From the NCBI RefSeq assembly GCF_000526935.1, contig NZ_JAHA01000007.1, positions 372,001-436,000 on the forward strand: DNA of 64,000 nucleotides, written 5' to 3'. Within the stretch, counting starts at the first letter, position 1, and every line of letters starts with the position of its first letter. Positions 58,036-64,000 of this stretch are shown in pieces. The translations under genes and the position numbers were made by a program. This DNA comes from Butyrivibrio sp. FCS014. GTDB taxonomy: Bacteria > Bacillota > Clostridia > Lachnospirales > Lachnospiraceae. Under the pieces are notes generated by a model that had not been told where the DNA came from, made no database searches, and saw nothing but the letters and a program-made list of their open reading frames with translations.

Positions 58036-59457
58036 TTATTTCAGCCGCTTTTCTAGCGCTCTGTACATGCTAAGAAGCGTCGGTGTTTCAGCCTTTATTG
58101 TATCAATATCTTCGTTCTTGCCTGCCAGCTCCAGCATCCTTGCCAGCTCGGACAGATCTGATGCACCAACAGTGCGGGCCGAGCTTTTAAGAGAATGAAC
58201 TAAAGTGGTGTAGGTCTCAATATTTCCGTCATTAAGGGCGTTCTCTATCTTCTCGGACTTAAGTGGTATGGAGTCGGCAAAGACCTTAAGGGCTTCAAGA
58301 TAATCTTCTATGTCGCCGCACATGAAGATTCCAAGATCCGTATCCAGTCCTTCAAGTTTAAGAAGCTCATCGGGAAGGGCAGCATGTTCATCCATGTGCT
58401 GTATGGCTTCCTCAGAGGATTTCTCCCTAAGATCAGTCTCTTTTACGGTTCCCTCATGCATATTGTATTCGGTGTCTTCATCGATCATGCCGAGCATGAT
58501 ATCAGCAAAACGCTCATCAAACTGGGTGCCTTTTCCCTTTTCGATCTGCTCTCTTACCTTCGCCTGAGGCATGAGTTCACGGTAGCTTCTGTTGCTGGTC
58601 ATGGCGTCATAGGCGTCCGCAACAGCTATGATCCTGGCTTCCTCCGGGATCTCATTTCCCTTCAGACCGTCAGGATAGCCCCGGCCGTCGATCCTCTCGT
58701 GGTGCCATCTTGCGCCGAAGGCAAGCTTTGGCATTTCTTTTATATTCTTAAGGATCTTGTTTCCAACAACAGGGTGCTTTTTGATCTCGGCGAATTCCTC
58801 GTCGGTAAGCCTTGAAGTCTTATTGATGATCACGTCAGGAACGCCGATCTTACCGACATCATGCAAAAGACCCATCATGTAGATCTCATCCTGTCTCGTC
58901 TCGTCGTAGCCGTATCTTTTGGCAATCTCTTTTGAATAGGCGGCAACACGGCCGGAGTGACCGTTGGTATAGGTGTCCTTGGCGTCTATGGCTTCCGCCA
59001 GAGTCTGTACCACGTGGAGCGTAAGGCGGGTGTTCTCTCTGGCTTTTTTCTCTACCTCTTTTGCCAGATCCTTATGAAGACGCTCGAACTCTATGGTGCG
59101 CTTAACTCTGAGATTGAGAATATCAGGAACAACAGGCTTACGTATAAAGTCCACCGCCCCAAGGTGCAGGGCCCTGGTCTCCGTGCCGATATCCTCATCT
59201 CCTGTAAAGAATATAACAGGTATGGTGCACTCAGGATCGGGGCGCTCACGGAGCTTTTCAAGAGTCTCAAAGCCGTTCATTCCGGGCATGATCACATCAA
59301 GAAGGATAAGGTCCGGAAGGGGAACCATTCCCTCCACATAGTTTAAAAGCTCTTCTCCGGAGGAGAGCTTTGTCACCTTTATACCGTTTTTGGTAAGAAC
59401 ATTTGACACATGCTCGCGGTTATCATTGTCATCGTCAACCACAACAACCCAGTACAT
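58036..59457 (-). CDS. Response regulator: REC, HD-GYP and Hpt domains
   Basis: A 473-residue three-part protein. Residues 1-125 are a receiver (VVVVDDDNDN; phospho-Asp in LILLDVIMPGMNG; FFTGD Thr; RKP Lys). A coiled linker leads to HD-GYP (about 150-320: GHSGRVAAYS, LLHDVGKIGVP, HHERIDGRGYPDGL). The C-terminal 100 residues are an Hpt domain with HSLKSSARTVGA, preceded by the MCGDIEDYLEALKVFADS segment shared with other Hpt domains nearby. Phosphorylation probably controls c-di-GMP breakdown, and the Hpt can pass phosphate on. It is the last gene of the minus-strand operon. Confidence 0.88.
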   Translation of the reverse strand: MYWVVVVDDDNDNREHVSNVLTKNGIKVTKLSSGEELLNYVEGMVPLPDLILLDVIMPGMNGFETLEKLRERPDPECTIPVIFFTGDEDIGTETRALHLGAVDFIRKPVVPDILNLRVKRTIEFERLHKDLAKEVEKKARENTRLTLHVVQTLAEAIDAKDTYTNGHSGRVAAYSKEIAKRYGYDETRQDEIYMMGLLHDVGKIGVPDVIINKTSRLTDEEFAEIKKHPVVGNKILKNIKEMPKLAFGARWHHERIDGRGYPDGLKGNEIPEEARIIAVADAYDAMTSNRSYRELMPQAKVREQIEKGKGTQFDERFADIMLGMIDEDTEYNMHEGTVKETDLREKSSEEAIQHMDEHAALPDELLKLEGLDTDLGIFMCGDIEDYLEALKVFADSIPLKSEKIENALNDGNIETYTTLVHSLKSSARTVGASDLSELARMLELAGKNEDIDTIKAETPTLLSMYRALEKRLK

Positions 59458-59473
59458 ATGAAAGTCTCCTTCC

Positions 59474-59836
59474 TTAGCTTAGAATGGCCTCAACAGCCGC
59501 TATGAGAGCGGGGCGTCCCTCTGACTTGGATACGATGCCGTCTGCTTTGAATTCGCTGTCAGCGTTGGCTTCATCCGCATCATCGAGACCTGTCCTGTAA
59601 AGCACAGGGATATCTTTAAGATCCCCGTTGGAACGGATGGCCTTAAGTACCTCGGGGCCTGACATTACAGGCATTGCGTAGTCAAGAAGAACAAGGTCCG
59701 GTTTCTGTCCGGCAATGAGCTTTAAAGCATCCTCTCCGGAGGTTGCCTTCTGGACACTGTGTCCTGCCTTTTCCAGCCAGCGGCCTGTCATGGCCAGCAT
59801 ATCTTCATCGTCGTCAATAAGCAGTATGTTACTCAT
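59474..59836 (-). CDS. Single-domain response regulator
   Basis: A 120-residue stand-alone receiver. ILLIDDDEDM holds the acidic pocket, VLLDYAMPVMSG the phospho-Asp, VLYRTG the Thr and VSKSEG the Lys. It has no output domain, so it acts as a phosphate carrier or by binding another protein. It lies between the double-kinase gene and the REC-HD-GYP-Hpt gene on the same strand (17- and 28-base gaps), so it is probably part of their phosphorelay. Confidence 0.88.
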   Translation of the reverse strand: MSNILLIDDDEDMLAMTGRWLEKAGHSVQKATSGEDALKLIAGQKPDLVLLDYAMPVMSGPEVLKAIRSNGDLKDIPVLYRTGLDDADEANADSEFKADGIVSKSEGRPALIAAVEAILS

Positions 59837-59864
59837 ATTTCTTCCTCCTGATCTTAGAAGTTAT

Positions 59865-62800
59865 TTATATCAGACTCTTCATTACCGTAAACAGTTCATC
59901 GGGCTCTATGGGCTTTGCCAGGTGGGCGTTCATTCCTGCCTCAAAGGAGAGCCTCACATCCTCATCCAGCGCATTGGCGGTAAGGGCGATGATGGGTATT
60001 GTGGCTGCATCGGCCCTGTTTAATTTGCGGATCGCTCTGGTTGCATCAATACCGTTCATCTTAGGCATCCTGATGTCCATCAGTATCGCGTCATAGGTGC
60101 CAACGGCGCTTTCTTCAAACAGCTTTACCGCTGCTTCGCCGTCGGAGGCATAATCTGCAGTGATATCGTTCATCCCAAGGAGCTTTTCCATGATGCGGGC
60201 ATTTAGATCCATGTCCTCTGCAAGGATCACCCTGCTGCCGCTTAAAGCTGCAGCTCTTCTGGACTTCATGGAATCCAGCTTCCTTTCCGCCAGGATCTTG
60301 CCCAGCTCCTCCTTGAGGTTGTCCGCAAACATGGGCTTTGCAAGGAAGCCGTCAACTCCAGCCTTAAAGGCTTCCTCCATGATCTCGTACCAGTTGTAGG
60401 TAGTAAGAACAATGGCTACATCTTCCCTGCCAAAGATTTCCCTGATGCGCTTTGTGAGCTCTATGCCGTCCATCTCCGGCATCTTCCAGTCGATAAGCAG
60501 GAGATTAAAGGGCGGCTTATGGCCCGGCAGGTTCTTAAACATGGACAGGGCATCTTCACCGCTTTGAACATACTCGGATTCAACACCTATGCGGCGAAGG
60601 ATCATCTTAGCGTGCTCGCAGGCAGTGATATCATCGTCCACGATAAGTACCCGAAGAAGGGCAGGATCGAAGGAATATCTGCTGCTTTGGGCATCGCTGC
60701 AGATTCCGAAGGGAATGTAGACCGTGAAAACAGATCCCTTTCCTTTTTCGGAGGTCACATCTATATGTCCTCCCATCATGTCGACGATGTTACTTGTGAT
60801 GGCAAGACCAAGCCCGGTGTTGCCGGTGCGAACCCCGGCAGCAGTTGTCTCTTTTGCAAAGGGCTCAAAGAGCTGCGGCAGATCCTCCGGATCTATGCCC
60901 TTGCCGGTATCCGCTATCTCAAAAGCAATGGTAGCCGTGGAATTGGTTCGCTCTGTCTCTTTTACCGTAAAAGAGACACTGCCTCCCGCAGAGGTGTAGG
61001 TAACCGCATTCTCCAGAATGTTAAAGAGCACCTGCTTGAGCTTTAAGTCATCGCCTATGTAGTGGTCATCCAGTTGGCCCACCACGTTGCAGTTGAAGGC
61101 AAGCTCCTTGTCATCACACTTGGATTCGGTTACGGTATTGATCTGCTCCAGCATGCTTCCGAAGGAGAAATCCTCCTCCTTGAGCTTCATGCTTCCTGAT
61201 TCTATAAGACTCATTTCCAGTATGTCATTGATAAGGGAAATGAGGTGCCTTGCGCTGTCTCCGATCTGGGTTATGATCTGTCTTGTGTCGTCATCAAGAT
61301 CGGGCTTTCTAAGGGCTATATTGTAAAGTCCCACGATGTCGTTCATGGGAGTTCTTATCTCATGGCTCATGTTGGAGAGGAAAGCTGTCTTTGCAAGATT
61401 TGCCCGCTCGGCCTCCGCAAGGGCTCTGGTGAGCATCTGCTTCTTTTCCTCCTCAACCACTTTGAGGGCAACTTTGGAGGCTTCTTCGCTGTTCTCATAG
61501 TTGCTCAGTACATCCGACAGTATTTCCTTGAGAGCGCGGTACCTGGAAAGAAGCACCGGAATGTCCCTGGAAAGAGCAGCGCTGTCACCGGCTTTTGCCG
61601 CCATCTCCATGGCCTTTGCCTTGACGGATACCTCCATTGCACCAATGGCTGCGGAGGTGCTCTTTAAGGAGTGCACGTTGATGGCAAGGGCCTCAAGGTC
61701 GCCGTCCTTGAGGTTGTTCTCGATCTGGGTCGCCTTTACGTCAATGGACATGGCGTAGGTCTCAATCGCAAAGATGTAGTCCTCCGCATCGCCGCAATAC
61801 TCTATGCCCTTTTCGGGAACCAGCTGAGGATAGTCGAAGATCACCTTCGGGAGCTTTGAGAGCTCGTCATCCTCGGCCTCACTCTGTGTGCCGCTGGTTA
61901 ATATTATGGAGTCCTGAGGGAGGTATTTGATCATCATACGCTCCATCTCATCGATGTTTACGGGCTTTGACAGGTAATCGGTAAAGCCGGCCTTAAGCAT
62001 CTTCTCCTTGTCCCCGTACACCGCACTGGCGGTAAGAGAGATGATGGGGGTCTTCTCATATTTATCGGGATAGAGTTCCTTTAGTTTGAAAAGGGTCTCG
62101 ATTCCGTTCATCTGCGGCATTCTGTAATCCAGAAATACCATGTCATAGTGCTCGTTTCCGAACTTCTCGATGCATTCGGCTCCGCTGGTGGCAACATCGA
62201 TGTGGATCTTGGTGCGCTTAAGAAGTCCCGCTATAACCTGTAGGTTCATGGGGGTATCATCCACTACAAGGAGGCTAAGACCCGGAGCCGTAAACAGTGA
62301 GCGCTTGCTGCGGGTGGCGGTGGCCTCATCGTTGTGGGGGACCGGATCGAATTCACCCACCGGTGCCCAGTCCGAAACTTTCTGAGTAAGGACAAAAGAG
62401 AACCTGGAGCCTTCTTCGTAACGGCTCTCCACCTTTAATTCGCTTCCCATAATGGAAAGGAGCTGTCTTGTTATGGCAAGTCCAAGGCCCGTTCCCTCAA
62501 TGGTCCTGGTCTTTTTCAGGTCCAGACGGTCAAAGGGCTCAAACAGACGCTGCATGTCCTCGTTGCGGATTCCGATTCCGGTATCTGTAACGGAAACCTC
62601 GTAGCTTACGCTGTCCTCGTCCTTGTCCTTAAGGGTTATCTCAAAGTCTACGTGACCTTTTTCGGTGTACTTAACGGCATTGGTAAGGATGTTGGTGATG
62701 ACCTGTTTTACGCGGATCTCATCGCCGACAAGATGGGCAGGAAGGGTAGGGTCAACCTTGAAATTAAGGTCAAGTCCCTTGGCTTCGGCCCTGAACTGCA

Positions 62801-63572
62801 CCAGGTTATAAAGGTCCACCACAAGAGAGGAGAGGGAGTACTCTTCATGCTCAAGAGTCATCTTTCCGGTCTCTATCTTTGAGAAATCCAGGATGTCGCT
62901 GATGATGCCAAGAAGGCTCACACCGGCTTTCCTGATATTTTCCGAGTAGTCCAGGATCACGGAATTGTCGGTCTCTCTCTGTATCATCTCGTTCATTCCA
63001 AGGATGGCGGTGATGGGAGTCCTTATCTCGTGGCTCATGTTGGAGAGGAATGCGCTCTTTGAGTTGTTGGCCTGCTCAGCCTGCTCCAGGGCATAGGAGA
63101 GGGCGCGGACTCTTTCCTTTTCTTCGGCGGCAATCCTGTTCTCGGTAATATCCTCAATGAAAACATAGTAAACTTCACCGTATCCCGTGAGAGTAGCAAA
63201 ATGTCCGTAGTCATCCACCCATCTTAAGGAGCCATCCTTTCTGATTATCCGGTATACCACATAATCAATGTTCCTTCGGTTTGAGGGATGATGGATCTGC
63301 TGGTCTATGGAGCTCTGGATCTCCTCGTAATCCTCAGGATGCACCATTCCCTTAAAGGTGTTGCCTGTAAGCTCCCTGAAGTCTTCCACCGTTTCACATC
63401 CGTAGATGTCGCAGGTGGACTGGTTGACATACAGAAGTTCCATGGTATCATCAGCGCGGTAGATAAAGAAGCCGCCGGGCATCTGTTCCGCCAGCCACTC
63501 AGCTGCGGACATTCCTTCCTTTGAGGGGATGGTATTCATAATTTCATCGCTTATATGTCTGTTAAGTTGCAT
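59865..63572 (-). CDS. Hybrid kinase with two complete kinase cores
   Basis: A 1235-residue phosphorelay protein without membrane helices. Order: PAS (about 25-145); HisKA with His181; HATPase (Asn298, DTGIGI, GTGLGL); REC with Asp482; Hpt with His634; a second HisKA with His737; a second HATPase (DTGKGI, NTGLGL); REC with Asp1028; and a last REC with Asp1166. Each kinase core begins FLSNMSHEIRTP. The PAS has WVDDYGHFATL-type core and suggests a small ligand or redox cue. Two kinase halves in one chain can crosstalk internally. It is the second gene visible in the minus-strand operon. Confidence 0.9.
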   Translation of the reverse strand: MQLNRHISDEIMNTIPSKEGMSAAEWLAEQMPGGFFIYRADDTMELLYVNQSTCDIYGCETVEDFRELTGNTFKGMVHPEDYEEIQSSIDQQIHHPSNRRNIDYVVYRIIRKDGSLRWVDDYGHFATLTGYGEVYYVFIEDITENRIAAEEKERVRALSYALEQAEQANNSKSAFLSNMSHEIRTPITAILGMNEMIQRETDNSVILDYSENIRKAGVSLLGIISDILDFSKIETGKMTLEHEEYSLSSLVVDLYNLVQFRAEAKGLDLNFKVDPTLPAHLVGDEIRVKQVITNILTNAVKYTEKGHVDFEITLKDKDEDSVSYEVSVTDTGIGIRNEDMQRLFEPFDRLDLKKTRTIEGTGLGLAITRQLLSIMGSELKVESRYEEGSRFSFVLTQKVSDWAPVGEFDPVPHNDEATATRSKRSLFTAPGLSLLVVDDTPMNLQVIAGLLKRTKIHIDVATSGAECIEKFGNEHYDMVFLDYRMPQMNGIETLFKLKELYPDKYEKTPIISLTASAVYGDKEKMLKAGFTDYLSKPVNIDEMERMMIKYLPQDSIILTSGTQSEAEDDELSKLPKVIFDYPQLVPEKGIEYCGDAEDYIFAIETYAMSIDVKATQIENNLKDGDLEALAINVHSLKSTSAAIGAMEVSVKAKAMEMAAKAGDSAALSRDIPVLLSRYRALKEILSDVLSNYENSEEASKVALKVVEEEKKQMLTRALAEAERANLAKTAFLSNMSHEIRTPMNDIVGLYNIALRKPDLDDDTRQIITQIGDSARHLISLINDILEMSLIESGSMKLKEEDFSFGSMLEQINTVTESKCDDKELAFNCNVVGQLDDHYIGDDLKLKQVLFNILENAVTYTSAGGSVSFTVKETERTNSTATIAFEIADTGKGIDPEDLPQLFEPFAKETTAAGVRTGNTGLGLAITSNIVDMMGGHIDVTSEKGKGSVFTVYIPFGICSDAQSSRYSFDPALLRVLIVDDDITACEHAKMILRRIGVESEYVQSGEDALSMFKNLPGHKPPFNLLLIDWKMPEMDGIELTKRIREIFGREDVAIVLTTYNWYEIMEEAFKAGVDGFLAKPMFADNLKEELGKILAERKLDSMKSRRAAALSGSRVILAEDMDLNARIMEKLLGMNDITADYASDGEAAVKLFEESAVGTYDAILMDIRMPKMNGIDATRAIRKLNRADAATIPIIALTANALDEDVRLSFEAGMNAHLAKPIEPDELFTVMKSLI

Positions 63573-63583
63573 TGAGATACCTC

Positions 63584-64000
63584 TTAATCTTGATCTGTCT
63601 TACTTAGGGCGGTTTCAAGTTCTGTTCCAAGGTCCGAATATTTAAGGACGAATCCCGGAAGGATTTCTTTAAGGGAATCGGCGTCGCTGTTTTTGGCTGC
63701 GGCTTCGATTTGTGCTGCCGTCTCCGAAAGCTCGTCCGCTCCGATGGCACGGGAGGTGCTCTTTACGGAGTGGGCAAGGAGCGAGAGATCATCAAGGTCT
63801 TCACTTTTCCAAAGTTCTTCAAGGCGGGCAGACTTTTCTTTTGCCGAGTCCGCAAAAACCTTCAGCGCTTCAATATATTCCTCTTCATCGCCGCAGTAAT
63901 CGATTCCGTGCTCTATGTTGAGCTGCTTTATGGAAGTGATGGCTTCCGGCAGTGTATATGCCGTATCCGACGCTTCAGCCTCAGGTTTTGGGGCTGTTTT
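63584..64000 (-). CDS. Hpt domain end of a large signalling protein (partial)
   Basis: The frame is open to the right edge and stops at 63584-63586, giving 138 residues. An Ala/Pro/Glu linker (KPEAEASD) is followed by an Hpt domain: GIDYCGDEEEYIEALKVFADSA and the phospho-His region LLAHSVKSTSRAIGADELSE. It is closely similar to the Hpt domains of the two neighbouring proteins. The missing N terminus probably holds kinase or receiver domains. The next gene starts 11 bases downstream on the same strand, so this is likely the first or an early gene of the operon. Confidence 0.8.
   Translation of the reverse strand, partial: KTAPKPEAEASDTAYTLPEAITSIKQLNIEHGIDYCGDEEEYIEALKVFADSAKEKSARLEELWKSEDLDDLSLLAHSVKSTSRAIGADELSETAAQIEAAAKNSDADSLKEILPGFVLKYSDLGTELETALSKTDQD

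Overview
The window looks like part of the chromosome of a Lachnospiraceae-type Firmicute, possibly from the Butyrivibrio/Pseudobutyrivibrio group. Base composition looks near-balanced by eye. Genes carry strong AGGAGG-type ribosome sites, and many hairpin-plus-T terminators and extended -10 promoters are visible. The genes fit a saccharolytic anaerobe: a permuted GH3 beta-glucosidase of the kind known from Butyrivibrio and Ruminococcus, a beta-fructoside locus, a 3-hydroxyacyl-CoA dehydrogenase, DUF362 and DUF4298 proteins. I see no rRNA, tRNA, CRISPR array, intact insertion sequence or prophage. The species call is inference.

0-8 kb: the tail of a hydrolase; a flavin-fold and SMR exporter pair behind a probable guanidine-IV riboswitch; a truncated Rpn-type remnant; an unrecognised 400-residue protein with C-rich codons; small hypothetical genes; a lipoprotein; a serine hydrolase whose ribosome site lies inside a terminator hairpin; and a DMT transporter. 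8-21 kb: many single housekeeping or stress genes, including a macro-domain/HTH fusion, a vWA protein, a prolyl-tRNA deacylase-like protein, Nudix, MIF-like, exonuclease, phosphatase, secreted nuclease and ADP-ribosylglycohydrolase genes. A MATE transporter follows, preceded by a structured leader of a kind I do not recognise.

21-31 kb: CPBP protease, CcdA-TlpA fusion, permuted GH3, DUF362, Nudix and a YwaF-like membrane protein. A gene-free stretch then holds a 52-nt array of hairpin repeats and a 17-nt tandem repeat. 31-37.5 kb is a compact beta-fructoside system: a LacI regulator, paired operators around two near-consensus divergent promoters, an ABC importer without its ATPase, GH32 and fructokinase.

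38.5-47 kb holds what looks like a complete flavin-based extracellular electron transfer (EET) locus of the Listeria type. It has MenA, type II NADH dehydrogenase, polyprenyl synthase, a PplA-like two-repeat lipoprotein, an ApbE/FmnB flavin transferase, a NusG-II protein, a Gx transporter and a metallophosphoesterase. The likely path is NADH to Ndh2 to demethylmenaquinone to membrane proteins to flavinylated lipoprotein to an outside acceptor. 47-51 kb carries a 3-hydroxyacyl-CoA dehydrogenase, PutP, a YczE-like protein and a DUF3990 protein.

51-64 kb is a signalling island. It has three HD-GYP proteins (probable c-di-GMP phosphodiesterases), one of which joins an ECF-S-like membrane domain, a propeller and HD-GYP and is translationally coupled to a BMP-family binding protein. 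Facing them is an operon of REC, Hpt and hybrid-kinase proteins, including one polypeptide with two complete kinase cores. No GGDEF cyclase is seen in the window.
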